NCBI GenBank assembly: GCA_905250885.1
Contig: CAJNOQ010000801.1
Location: 1-40,853, forward strand
Direction of reading: 5' to 3'
DNA length: 40,853 nt
Origin: Didymodactylos carnosus
Taxonomy: Eukaryota > Rotifera > Eurotatoria > Philodinida > Philodinidae
Every line of letters begins with the position of its first letter. Position 1 is the stretch's first letter. Under the pieces are notes generated by a model, which searched no databases, had not been told where the DNA came from, and saw only the letters and a program-made list of their open reading frames with translations. Position numbers and translations under genes: made by a program. Positions 1 through 10,436 of the stretch are shown here, piece by piece.

Positions 1-177
1 AAAAAATAGATAAGGACTTCTTATCACTTTCTTATGAAATTCTTATGACATTCTTATCAGATTCTTATAAGACTCTTATCAAACTCCATTCACTTTCCTG
101 CGTAATCTTATATAAGAATTTGATAAGAATCAGGTAAGATTCTTATCAGAATTGCAGAAAATTTTTTGTCTAGGGCA
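1..177. repeat. Palindromic-word repeat, TCTTATAAGA family (copy 1, truncated by window edge)
   Basis: The stretch is built from many variants of CTTAT/ATAAG and ends in TTTTTTGTCTAG. The last 75 bases align by eye with 32335-32385, which has the same ATCTTATATAAGAATT core and the same TTTTTGTCTAG end. It abuts a reverse-transcriptase fragment directly, so it probably inserted there. The left end lies outside the window. Confidence 0.6.
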
Positions 178-345
178 ATGACTGTCTTATTATCTGTTCT
201 TTTGAATGGTACTAAAACAAAAAGATCATCAGCAAATTTGCTGTCTGAGGCGGATGTTGAAGCATTTAGGTCATTTATAAATATCAAAAAGAGTAAGGGG
301 CTTTCCATTGAATTCTGGAATTTGATACTGCTGGTTAACATCTTC
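178..345 (-). pseudogene. Non-LTR reverse transcriptase fragment
   Basis: Read on the minus strand, this short stretch encodes the palm of a reverse transcriptase. It shows a degraded PQGS-type block, then SPLLFLIFINDL, then about 18 residues later KFADDLFVL, the catalytic F/YADD box. The reading frame is lost upstream and is cut at 177 by the TCTTATAAGA repeat. No endonuclease or other domain of the element could be found up to 960. It is a dead fragment; the clade cannot be assigned from so little. Confidence 0.6.
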
Positions 346-1642
346 CGTAGCGTTCTTAGTAGCAGATGTATATGGTTTTATGGGCTTAGTTTCATGGCAA
401 TATGTATCGTATTCTAACCATTCCTCGATGTTTTACACATATGACTTTAACTGATAAGTATCCCCATCTAAGTTTCTTCCATTCTGCTGACAAATTCTCA
501 AATGACTATGCATCCATCTCTCAGCAATTCTCAACGAATACTTGTAAGAAAAGACTGGGTAAAAGTTAATTCTTTGCTATAGAGATACCAAAAACCATAC
601 TGCTCTACTACAATTCGCACTATAGCGATACTCTATCTGACAGTAAGGAAAGAAAGTACGCTTCTCCTAGAGGGGTATATTCTGACTTAAAACAATGAGC
701 TTATTGTTGTGAGACATACCGTAGTTTATGTACGATAGCCGACGATATTCTTTCATACATGTAGCACTAAAAGGGCAGTTTTCTCGTAGAGCAATGCTTT
801 ATGCCAGTCGGGATCTGTCTGGTTCAATATTCCGTTCATACTCTCTCATTATTCAAGTAATAATGTCGGAACTATGTTGATATTAGATTTTCTTAACTCC
901 AGTTATGGAACGATTAATTTATATATAAGCTAACTTTCCCTAATAGCGGGTTTTAGCTTGACATAATGTTAAGGCGTATGAAAGTCAAAACGATGTCCTA
1001 ATGTTGCAAGAAGCACTTTCTGAAATGAGAAATATTGGTTGATTGAGAGAGATAAGGATAGAACAGAAAGAAGCAAAGCGCAAAGAACACTACACAGTTG
1101 ATAGAATCGAACACCGGAACTTTGATTCAGATGCAAAGAATTTACTTTTGAACTCAATTGTCCAAAAGTAAACTCAGAGGTGTTCTCATCCATTCTGTAC
1201 ATTGCTATAGTGTGTTCTACCCTCGCTGCTCAACCCATACAGCTTATATCCTTGATCAGTGACCAAAGCCTGTATACTCTGTGATGTAGAGTTATAGAGA
1301 GACGTTACATCACAAAACAGAAAAGCTAGCTATATTTTTGGTTGAGTGAGAGAGATAAGGATCGAACGAGGACCAGATCTAATAATGAACATCCACTCAA
1401 CAACCATACCAATCCCACGAAAAGTTTGATATCGAACGCAGAAGAAGATGCGAAAATTTCTCGTTCTTATGTACCACTCTTCAACTAGTTTTAGATTGTG
1501 GCTACCATCCGCCTTAGCTGTCTCACGAAAAAGATCAAAAAATTAATCAACACAAAAAGAAATCTTAGGGAGATGAACAATTATAATTTTTTTAAAATAT
1601 CAGTTTTTACTTCTTTAATATATTCAAATAACAGTTTCAAAT
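346..1642. other. Non-coding stretch, no gene recognised
   Basis: No open frame here looks like a known protein. One repeated motif is visible: GAGAGAGATAAGGAT followed by (A/C)GAAC occurs near 1046 and again near 1347, each next to TTGAGTGA/TTGATTGA, so 970-1400 may be an old internal duplication or transposon remnant. Confidence 0.4.
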
Positions 1643-2684
1643 CTAGGTATGCACCGGATGTGAGTGATGGACTGTTTTTAGCTCCCGTTCGGGCTTCGCC
1701 TCGTGCAGTTCTTGGCTCGTCATCGACCCGTACCTCGTCAAGCTTTCAAAAATGCTCCCTTGCGGGTCCCGCCTTATCTATCGTCAACTATCGACGAAGT
1801 TTTTCGCCGGCACTTCTTCATCGATCATTCTGAGTCCGGTGAACTAAACGTTAAGATGTTAATAATAACAAATTGCCAATGACCAGCCCTATAGATACAT
1901 ATGCGCAGGAAAACGAAAGAACATCTAGAATGACAGTAGAAAAAAAAGAAAGAGAAAATAGATAGACTTAATAGATTGTTTTATAAACAGTTTAATAAAG
2001 AGGAATAGGTTAAAGAATAAAATGAAAGATAAAACGAATAAAAAAATGATAAAATCCGTAAAAGAGAAAATTAAATAACTAGGATGTCTTATATACAGAG
2101 CACGTAATACAAAGGCAGAAGAACAAATAAAATAGGATAGAAATAGCCTTTACAATATACAACTGTTACTGTTAGAGCTTTAGCTTCCACTTGAGGAAAC
2201 TGCAGTGTGCAAGGTAGATATCCTCTACTAAACAAACATATTTTTCAACTGAACTAAAAAGAATTCCATCCAGCGTCTCCATTTCGTTTTTCGTTAAGAA
2301 GCAAAAAATGATCCCCTCGGACTTCGCCTCGTCATCGTCCCGTGCCTCGTCAAGTTTTCAAAAATTCTTCCCTCCCGAGGATCCTCGTCCATCGCTCACC
2401 TCTGGTATGCACCGATATCGATATCCATACCCATACCAAAAATACGGACTTTTTTGGATTTTTTCACGTGAAATGAGATATTTTAGCGTTCTGGACAAAG
2501 AATTAGGGACGCACAACAAGAGCTTGGTTTGCTTTCTAAAGCCAAAGTTTTTCTTTTTTTCTATCTGCACACACAGATGAGTAATTTTTCTGCGTTCTGC
2601 CTGTCCAGGACGCTAAAATATTATATACGCATTTTAAATGAATAAATGCAAAAAGTCGGTATTCCGCTACCGGTGCATACCTAG
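1643..2684. mobile_element. Non-autonomous TIR element, 1042 bp, TSD TCAAAT
   Basis: The left end is CTAGGTATGCACCGG (1643-1657) and the right end is its exact reverse complement (2670-2684). The 6-bp word TCAAAT stands immediately outside both ends (1637-1642 and 2685-2690), as expected for a target-site duplication. Inside there is a GC-richer direct repeat, about 1690-1750 and 2315-2375, sharing TTCGCCTCGT and CCTCGTCAAG. A further copy of GGTATGCACCG is at 2404. No transposase frame is present, so movement would need an enzyme supplied elsewhere. The superfamily is not assigned. Confidence 0.75.
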
Positions 2685-2690
2685 TCAAAT

Positions 2691-3739
2691 CTGAGACCAG
2701 ATTCCTGGTTTACAAATAAAACTATGTTAGACGATATGCTACTAACTAAGAAGGGCACTGAGTCTTCGATACATTGTTCATTCGCCAAGGATTTAATGAC
2801 TACTTGACTACACATCCACAGCTTCCATACAAGTGTCACAATTGCACCATTGCTCAACAGTGGAGACAATCGAGAGTGACCGCTTTGACCTATTTCTTCT
2901 GAATAATATCTGACGGGCATTCTCCCGATCTCCCGACGGGGATTCCGTTTTCTGAAAATAGTCTCAATTCGCAACGCCAAGAAGCATGTGGGAATTTGTT
3001 AACTGGATTGTGTTGAACTGTACTCCCAGAAATCTCATATTCAAAAAAATGAAAATCTTGCCAAAAACTAGTGGCGTAGCCACTGGGTGGACTCAGTTCA
3101 TCCACTAATTGGTTTTGCCCGCCAACTACAAGTTTTATAATTCACACTACTCTGCGCTAATGTCTACCACTTTAAAAAAATTTGGAGCAAACGCCCATCC
3201 ACTAACAAAAACATCATATTTTGAAATATCGAGGATTTATTCCGAGTTCCGAAGCTCGAATTTGATTGAAACACATCACCAAACAAGTTCTTTTGTAGAA
3301 TTTTTTATTCTGACTCTCGGATCTCGGAATAAGCGGCAAACATAAAAGAACACTGTACAATTCAGTGTAAAAGTAACGAAAAATGGGAGGAAAGTTCATG
3401 ACTTCAATACAAAGTTGCAGTTACATTTGAAATAAACATAGGAGAAGATATTATTAATTATTTTTTATTATAATACTGAATTTCCATGTGGCTTCCGGAA
3501 ACTACATAAATGAATAGAGCTGTTTTGATCGTTTGATTTCAGAAAAAAAAAAGTTCTACATTCTTGCCGGTCCTGGAATGCAAAAGCATTCATTGAAACA
3601 GTTAATAAATACACAATACTAAGATAATCTATACTATCGGTAGATAGGAAACATACTGTTCACAATCCAAATGAACCAAGGTCAACCAGCAGGACTCGTA
3701 GTTGTTCAAATGTGAAATAATAAAATCGTCATGTAGCGT
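2691..3739. other. Intergenic, one possible hAT-type terminus
   Basis: No convincing gene. At 3069-3091 the sequence AGTGGCGTAGCCACTGGGTG resembles a family of hAT transposon ends, but no partner terminus was found nearby. Minus-strand open frames between 2681 and 3105 show no recognisable domain. Confidence 0.35.
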
Positions 3740-4790
3740 TTAATGATAATATTTTATTAAACAAAGTACAAGTAAGACGATTTCAATATGCGTAAGTGAA
3801 TTTAAACAATATTTTGTTGGAGATGAATTAAATAACATGTGTACTTGATCAAATATTCCTTGAGCAATTAAACTATGCATTTTTGTTGTGAAATGGTATT
3901 CATCAATAAAAATGTGTTTGCTTGTATCATTACACAATATTAATGTAGTTGTACTATTTGTTATCGAATCCCAACATTTATCTAAACTAGTAAATGTATA
4001 CTTTTCTTTATTTACAATAATTTTTGATACGATTTCATGTACATCAAATAAAATAATTGATATTTGTCTATTATTCTTTTGATATTGTTCAATTAATAGT
4101 TTTAAAACTCGATTATGTTCTGTCGATACAAGACTAAGATTTTGACTACGGATTGAGGATACTGCATAATATGGATAATACTGAGATGGTGGTTGATTAG
4201 CAATAATAATATATTTACCACCATGAGAAACTAAAGCTTTTATACAGCTGATTATACTCAAACCAACAATTAATGGACTAAGAGTTCGATTAAAAAAGTA
4301 ATTATTCCCACCAGCTGATATTATATATATCGTTTCATTAGAGTTAAAGTCATTGTTACGCATTTTGGTTAGTGTCTTTAAGTAGATTTGAATTTGTTGT
4401 TTTACTCCAGGTACAGCAACAGTACCAGCTTTTGTATAACCCTGCACGAGATTTTCATCTGTAGTTGCTCCTCCTAAGATGCAAAGATTCGGTATTCATA
4501 AGTTTAGAATATTTTAGAATATTCTTACCATAAGAATAGTCATGCAAAATCCGACGATCAGATATCATAGCGGCAAATAGTTCAACGGACACATATCCAT
4601 CGCTAAATCGACCATTAAAGTATGGTGGTAGTGGCCATGTGTGATTGGTTAATCTAAAAGCATTTCCCGTATCGATACTTGAATCTCCAAAACTAACAAT
4701 TTTTTTAATTGATATCGATTGTTTGGGAATGTAAGATGAATATGTGCAAGAAATTATTAAAATAAAAAAACTATGTTGAAAGTAAATCAT
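3740..4790 (-). CDS. Secreted GDSL/SGNH-family esterase or lipase
   Basis: Two exons, 4529-4790 and 3740-4473, are joined by a 55-bp GT-AG intron (4474-4528) and give 331 aa. The first ATG behind a splice-acceptor-like TATACAG (10 nt upstream) is used; it opens a hydrophobic signal peptide (MIYFQHSFFILIISC). The SGNH blocks appear in order. Block I is FGDSSIDTGN with the nucleophilic Ser. The exon junction restores YGGATTDEN, which carries the block II Gly. Block III is GGNNYFF. Block V is DEYHFTT, supplying the Asp and His of the triad. The family hydrolyses ester bonds of lipids or acetylated polysaccharides; the substrate cannot be told from sequence. The PPYFNGRFSDG motif places it with the plant- and bacterial-type GDSL lipases. 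All catalytic residues are present, so it looks functional. The gene stands alone between transposon remnants. Confidence 0.85.
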
Positions 4791-5315
4791 TTGAAGATTG
4801 CTGTATAAAAACAATCTACGTATGTATATTTGACTGTTAAGTGTTAAGCAAGAAGAAAAAAGCAGTATCTTATTATTCTTTAACTAGATAAAAACATAAG
4901 TAAAACAGACACAAAACAGAGTCAGAATTATTTTCTTTCTTGCGTTTATGTAGATAACGAAAAAAGAAAATTATGTTCTTGAAAAGAAAGGTCAATAAGT
5001 GAAGCTTATCAGCAAGAATTGTGGTCTAAAATGGAACTGTAATCAATATGAGATAAAAGGATATTTAAAGTTTATGTATGTTTGATGCAGCTAACAGATA
5101 TTTCTGAAATTAGATTTAGTTTTAGAAATGCAAGTAAATAAACTTCCGTGAGAAAACAACTACATTTAGCTAAGCGCTTAGGAAGAATGTATGCTAGTAA
5201 AATTACAATTTTTTTCATGAATACATAGTAAATTATAATAGACTTACACATGGAAATATTCTTTTATCTCATATGTCAAAATTACCCATGGTGTAAGTGT
5301 CGCCTTATTTTTGAG
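4791..5315. other. Upstream region of the GDSL gene, no other gene seen
   Basis: AT-rich sequence without coding signals. On the minus strand, acceptor-like sites TTAACAG and TATACAG lie between about 4800 and 4835, just before the GDSL start codon, and could be used for trans-splicing or a 5' UTR intron. Confidence 0.35.
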
Positions 5316-6420
5316 GACAGAGAAGCAGATAAGTAAATTCAAGTTGTATTTCTTGATTTCAAAAAAGTTTTTGATAAAGTTTGACATAGAGGTCTGTTAT
5401 ATAAGCTTACGAGGGAACCTCTTGAGGTTATAAATCGCTTTGAACTCGGATTACTTGTATCTTGTAGACCTCAGTGAGTAGTGAAATACCCTAAGTTGGT
5501 TCATCCCCATGGTACTTTGTTGCTGAATTTTTAATCAGTTTTTGTCTATAGAGCTTGGATTCCGAGTAAAATCCGACTTTCGAATTTTGACTTGAAACTT
5601 GCCACACTGGTAGCCCATGGTCATAGTAGTACGATGGGGAAAAATTCGATCCTAATGAATTTTCCTGCTTGGAGATATTGAGACTCGAACATCTGACCCT
5701 CACCCTCACCTTCAGGTGAAATATTCGAGTCTCAATATCTTAAGGCAGGAAAATTCATTAGGATCGAATTTTTCCCCATCGTACTACTATGACCATGGGC
5801 TACCAGTGTGGCAAGTTTCAAGTCAAAATTCGAAAGTCGGATTTTGCTCGAAATCCAAGCTCTATAGACAAAAACTGACTAAAAATTCAATATGTCAGCA
5901 ACAAATTACCATGGGGATGAATCGACTTAGGGTATTTCACTACTCACTGAGGTCTACAAGATACAAGTAGTCCGAATTCAAAAGCGATTTATAACCTCAA
6001 GAGGTTCCCTCGTTAGTAGGAAAGGCGTATGTCCACAATTGATTGTGTGGTTAGAAAGTTATCTTCATGATAGAGAAATTATTATTGTAGTTGGAGGAAA
6101 ACACTCAATAACTCTTTGTATCAATTGTGGAATACCCCAAGGTAGCATAGTTGGTCCATTACTCTTCCTAATCGATATTAATGGCATAGGCGGTGTATTG
6201 TCTTCTGTAACTCATATGTATGCTGATGATACACTGTTTGACTACAGTGACAAAGATGATGATGTAGTAAATGATACATTGAATACTGACTTAGATATTG
6301 TCTCTAAAGGGTCAAACCGATGGTACTTGCCTTTGAACTATCCAAAATGTGTCATTATGAATTTTTCGAGAAAACCATCGCCAACCCCTCTTACAATAGA
6401 AAACCACGTTCTTCAACTGG
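5316..6420 (+). pseudogene. Non-LTR retrotransposon reverse transcriptase, interrupted
   Basis: The 5' part (5343-5409) encodes VVFLDFKKVFDKV, a stop in place of the usual Trp, then HRGLLYKL. This is RT motif A with its catalytic Asp. The 3' part (6016-6400) continues with QLIVWLESYLHD, then GIPQGSIVGPLLFLIDIN (motif B region) and MYADDTLFD (YADD, motif C). A 603-bp palindromic element sits between the halves; leaving it and one TTA out rejoins the frame exactly. After about 6400 the frame drifts and the element is truncated. No endonuclease domain is visible upstream. The Trp-to-stop change shows it is inactive regardless of the insertion. It resembles CR1/jockey-like RTs. Confidence 0.8.
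5410..6012. mobile_element. Palindromic foldback element, 603 bp, TSD TTA
   Basis: The arms, 5410-5689 and 5724-6012, are reverse complements with only scattered mismatches and small indels, separated by a 34-bp spacer. The outer ends read CGAGGGAACCTCTTGAGG and its complement. TTA flanks both ends (5407-5409, 6013-6015), and 3-bp TTA/TAA duplications are typical of PIF/Harbinger elements. Both arms carry the same small open frame read outward from the centre, a by-product of the palindrome. There is no transposase. A transcript across it would fold into a roughly 280-bp hairpin. Confidence 0.85.
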
Positions 6421-7059
6421 TATGTTCAGAAACAATGAAAAAGTTCAGAAACAAATTTATATGGAGCGCAAGAAAAATGTATACACGCGGAGGTATACTT
6501 AAGGGAGGGGTCCCTCCATTTAGATTTTCTTTAAGATTTCCAGATTTGTAGAGAACACTTTGAAATATATGTTCTGAAGTTTTTTCGGCTTGCTGACATT
6601 ATTTAGCTAAGAAAAAGATTAATTACTTAAAAAAATGATGTTAAGCTTTTATTAAATAAAAAATTTCCTAGCCGTTTCTCTTTTATCATAAAAATTTGGT
6701 TCTCATCTAGATCGATAAAGAAATGTGCGGAGAACATTTACTATGGGAAAAGAAGAAAACATTTTTGCGTTTTCCTTCCTGTTAGTAAGTAATTAGTAGC
6801 AGTTAACGTTAATTTAGCCTTCTCTACTAGTTTAAAGTCCCATTTAAAAAATAACGAAAAAATTTAAACAATGCCGCATCTGATAGAGAATTTCTCACGC
6901 TACAATTTGATATACATATAATATAGAGAAAAAAGTGTCCTAGGGTACCTTGACAATAGAAATGTTTTTGCAAAACCAGAATTCTGCTTGTAATTCTCAA
7001 TTTTCTCCATAAAAACTCAACTTGTATTGCAATCAAGATCTTCAATATAATAATATCTT
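6421..7059. other. AT-rich spacer, no gene recognised
   Basis: No domain, repeat unit or RNA gene could be supported here. Open frames on the minus strand (6827-7045) are short and low in complexity. Confidence 0.3.
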
Positions 7060-7335
7060 CAATTAACTTGTATTTTTGTAAAGTATTTATTTAAGCTTGT
7101 GTACTTCCATTTAACTTTTTGTTTACTTTACCAAGAAAAAATAAAAAAGTTGTTTTACTTACAAAGTACAAAGTAAATGCCTATTTTACTTTCACTAAAA
7201 CAAAAAGTAAAATTTAGATTTCCATTTACTTTGTAAAAGTAAAAAGTATTTTTTACTTTACTTTTGGAATGTAAAGTCAAAATTTATCTTTACTTTATGA
7301 AAAGTAAACAAAATATTTTCTTTTACATAGTAAAT
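7060..7335. repeat. AAAGTAAA/TTTACTTT iterated-word repeat
   Basis: About 270 bases contain a dense series of AAAGTAAA, AAAAGTAAA and TTTACTTT words in both orientations, so parts can pair with each other. The design (short motif repeated on both strands) matches the other palindromic-word repeats in this window, but the word differs. Ends were not defined. Confidence 0.55.
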
Positions 7336-7815
7336 AGAATGTGTCACCGCTAACTCGTACTTGAATGCCTTAGTCAGATTAGTTTTCTCTCTGGTTATGT
7401 TATCTTTTTTTGTCCAAAATAAAAGGATGATTAATCTGTGTTACATTGTAATTTTTTCGTGTTTGTGTGCCACTTCATAGAATAAACGTAGTTCGCTAGA
7501 ATCTTGCTGAGTTTTGTGTTTATTTGTCTCATCATTGAATCCTACTTAAAGTTCAATCACTTCAAACAAGGAATACAAGGATGAACCAATCTGTTTAAAA
7601 TTATTTGATTGATTAGCTTCGGGGAAGTTGGAAATGTGAGTAGATCGGTTTTTATCAATACTTTTCAAAGACTAATTTTCGTTCAACCGATCAGGATTGC
7701 AAGTTCCTAGTCGTGCTGTATGGTTGAGAAGAACAAAAGTCTTAACTTTTATTTTTTGTCCATTTAGTATGCAGTTGTTTAATTTCACTAAAATGCTGAT
7801 CAAATTCGTCTGTTC
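7336..7815. other. Spacer, nothing recognised
   Basis: No coding or structural signal beyond AT-richness could be supported. A 61-aa open frame at 7697-7882 runs into the next repeat and is not considered a gene. Confidence 0.3.
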
Positions 7816-7818
7816 CAT

Positions 7819-8096
7819 CCAAATTGGGAGTAAGGTCTCCAAAAAGAAGCGCCTGATTCTCCGAGCTCATGGTGAAGTATAAATAATTGATGAGCATCAC
7901 TCATTAAGTTTGCCTAAACGTTACATTCATTACTCTCCGAGTTTCTCCAAAATTGGGAGTAAAGGGCCCATGACTTCCTCCAAAATGGGAGTAAATGGGT
8001 CTTGATTTTGTTCAAAATCGGAGCAAATCACTCTCCGAGTTTCTCCGAAATGAGAGTAAATCGTTAATATTTTTTTCACAAATCGGGAGTAAATTT
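7819..8096. repeat. Degenerate tandem repeat with unit core CCAAAATTGGGAGTAAA
   Basis: Six variants of a core of the type CCAAAATTGGGAGTAAA are seen, at about 7819, 7949, 7981, 8014, 8047 and 8078. The last five are spaced roughly 32 bp apart. A G7-C6 run follows at about 8120. Iterated subterminal motifs like these often mark transposon ends where transposase binds, but no partner end was located. Confidence 0.5.
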
Positions 8097-8144
8097 AACC
8101 AAATTTTTTAAAAAAGTATGGGGGGGCACCCCCCTTATCGTCTT

Positions 8145-8425
8145 CTTCATCAGTAACGAACGTTCCGGTATCCATCTTAATTAATTCATTACTAATTAAA
8201 TCACATGTCTTATCAGATTATACACGACCATAATAATTTAAAAATTCTTGATGATTATGATTATTATTTTTTTGATAAACAGAAAATGATTTTGTAAAGT
8301 TTCCATACTGCTGAGACGAAATGTTCGTTTTACATACGCATAAAAACTTTCAATTCGATTATTTGTATTGTTCAACAACGTTGTTATATTTTTTCTCATA
8401 AAACAGTAACCTTTACCGTTGCATT
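8145..8425 (-). pseudogene. DDE transposase-like relic (MULE/ZSWIM-type, tentative)
   Basis: On the minus strand, 8372 downwards encodes NNTNNRIESFYAYVKRTF, resembling the TNN..E.F...K signature that follows the catalytic core of Mutator-like transposases and ZSWIM proteins. A frame change near 8275 is needed to continue into HNHQEFLNYYGRV, a stop, and an acidic end (TDEEDDK). Frameshift and stop show it is dead. The family call rests on one short motif and is tentative. Confidence 0.35.
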
Positions 8426-8938
8426 CCTAGTCATCACGCAACAACCGCTGTGCATGTTAGCTTCATTTTACACTTTACACAAGTAATCTGAACTCTTACG
8501 TCGCTTTAGTATTTTGCCATACGAAAAATTTCGTATTGCACTTAGAGTAAGACATTTTGGATTATTGTCGATTTCGAATAATCGAAGTTCGATTATTCGA
8601 TTTTTAATCGAAATCAGTGCATGCCTATTGGTAATCGTATAGTTACAGTCTTTTATCTATCTAACAAAACTTTCAAATTCTAATAAAACTTCTTTTTTTA
8701 AAAATATCTTGATGAATTAAGTTCATCAATAACTACTTTATGCTACACTCACCCGCAAAAGCTTAATATCAATACGTTTGAGAAAGACGTTTCTTATTAA
8801 GCGCGATAAAAATTTCGAAATCTGCAAATGCGAATTTAAAATGCTTTTTCATAGACATCCTTAGTATCAGTTCATTGATACTAAGGATTTAATTTGAATT
8901 GATACTAAGATTTAACTTTAATGCATCTAAACGAGGCA
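8426..8938. other. Spacer with two short hairpins
   Basis: A palindrome built from TCGAATAATCGAA/TTCGATTATTCGA lies at about 8570-8625. A second hairpin pairs CCTTAGTATCA with TGATACTAAGG at 8860-8887, with a third copy of the arm just after it. No gene was recognised. Confidence 0.45.
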
Positions 8939-10430
8939 TCAATTATTAACCGGTCCATTAACTCTTCCTTCATTTATCGCGGACCCATTTTTCTTTGCAT
9001 CAACATGTTGGCTGAACATTTGAATGAGATCATATTTTGCTGGTAAAGATGTGGTGCCTAATCTACATATTTGAATATTTTCCATATTGCTACCGTAATA
9101 AATTGATAACAATCCAGTATATAAATAACTATTCACGAACATATCGGTTTTCGGGATTCTTCATTTAATAAATAATGCACCGGTAGTTTCTCCAGCACTT
9201 CGTTGAATTTTTCACAACATAATGGAAGAAAAAATTGCTTTTGTTTTGGTGCACTAATAGATGGTAATATTTCAGATTCTTGATTCAATAATAGACAAAA
9301 TGATTATGATGATATACCAATACGACTGGAAAATGCTGACATTTATCCGCTATTTGTAATAATGATAGATAAATTCCAATGATATCGTTTGGTAGAAAAC
9401 CACTTGTTGTTTGAGAATCTAACTCGGATAACCCGAGTAGAATAATTGGTCTATAAAGCAAATTAGCCAAAACAAATATATGAAACGACTCAAGATAGCC
9501 GCCTATATATGCTAATCCTTCTGTTCGAATATCAGTCAGGGTGTCAGTGATGTGTTTCCATTCCTAAAAAGTGGAAATAAACCTATTTAGAATAGATTTG
9601 AATGCAATCCTTATTTATACGTTATAAAATAACTCCAAATTCCTTCTTTCTCTCCAAAACTGTGAAAAAATACCAGACAACCAGCGATAAAAGAAATTTC
9701 AAGTCCATTCAATGTTATTTCATCTGGATGAAAATGAATAATCGATAAAGCGTTTCATTGTTATTGTCCATCTATGTCTCAATGAATATTCATTAGATGC
9801 GAAAAAATTTATTAATTCATGGCGAAGAATGAATTGATGATCGTGTACATAGGTGGCGCAAGTTAAAGTTCCTAGGGGTAGCAATAAATTTTTTAAACTC
9901 ATAATTTTAATAAATAATAACAACTCCCAGTTTTCACTTCTTCTAACAACTCCCAGAATATGTGTTATTAGGGGTAGCAATAACTTTCTATTGCTACCCC
10001 TAATTTTCTATAGGGGAACCCTCGCTACTATGGCGCGCCGCCTATGATCGTGTAGACCGCATAAATAAATACAGCATGCATGTAGCAAACAATTACCATC
10101 GCCTAAAATAGGTTAGATAATTTTGCATAATACAAAATACTTTATATACTAAAAATTCCCACCGCGCGTCTGCACAGGATATAGTTTTTTACAAAACGGT
10201 AACCACTTAATTACTTTTTCTTTCTCGAGTGAGATATTTGTATCTATCAAATAATCAAAAATTTCATCAAAGATTTGTTCGTTACGGCTTCTAATTAAAT
10301 GTGTGCGTGATCCTAAGGTCTTTGGTCGTTGTAATATGACATTTTGAACTTTATGAACAACTTCGCATATTTCGGATAATGGATCATTTGAAATCTTTAC
10401 GAAAAATGCGTCAAAATACATAGGCTTTCC
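8939..10430 (-). pseudogene. A20/OTUD7-type OTU deubiquitinase, disrupted
   Basis: The parts run down the minus strand. The first exon ends at 10163, encoding about 90 aa and ending YPVQTR. After a 60-bp intron (10103-10162) comes GDGNCLLHACCIYLCG, which carries the catalytic Cys of peptidase family C64. Then QFILRHELINFF and LRHRW follow. An exon starting at 9563 encodes EWKHITDTL, then FHIFVLANLLYRPII, then NDIIGIYLSLL and PVVLVYHHNHFV, ending at the catalytic His. This order matches the OTU domain of Cezanne (OTUD7) and TRABID, which cleave ubiquitin chains. It is broken by a 199-bp MITE (9848-10046) just after the Cys motif, by probable 1-base frame changes near 9740 and just after the His motif (about 9290), and by a further frame break near 9143. 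The N-terminal extent is unknown. It could be an allele-specific loss. Confidence 0.65.
9848..10046. mobile_element. hAT-like MITE, 199 bp, TSD ATCGTGTA
   Basis: The ends are CATAGGTGGCGC (9848-9859) and the complement of CATAGGCGGCGC (10035-10046), one mismatch in 12. The 8-bp ATCGTGTA flanks both (9840-9847, 10047-10054), the duplication size of hAT transposons. The inside is AT-rich, with an inner inverted pair TTAGGGGTAGCAATA/TATTGCTACCCCTAA. There is no coding capacity. Leaving out the element and one duplication rejoins the OTU reading frame through GLHDHQF. Confidence 0.85.
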
Positions 10431-10436
10431 CGCCAA

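Noticed and set aside
1041..1370. Two similar stretches with GAGAGAGATAAGGAT and GAAC that recall tRNA-like box elements
   Set aside because: No cloverleaf could be drawn and no A/B box pair with correct spacing is present; treated as an unexplained short repeat.
2681..3105. Minus-strand frames of 71 and 99 codons
   Set aside because: No known motif, and they overlap transposon ends.
5491..5970. Two nearly identical open frames on opposite strands
   Set aside because: They are the two arms of the palindromic element read outward from its centre, not paralogous genes.
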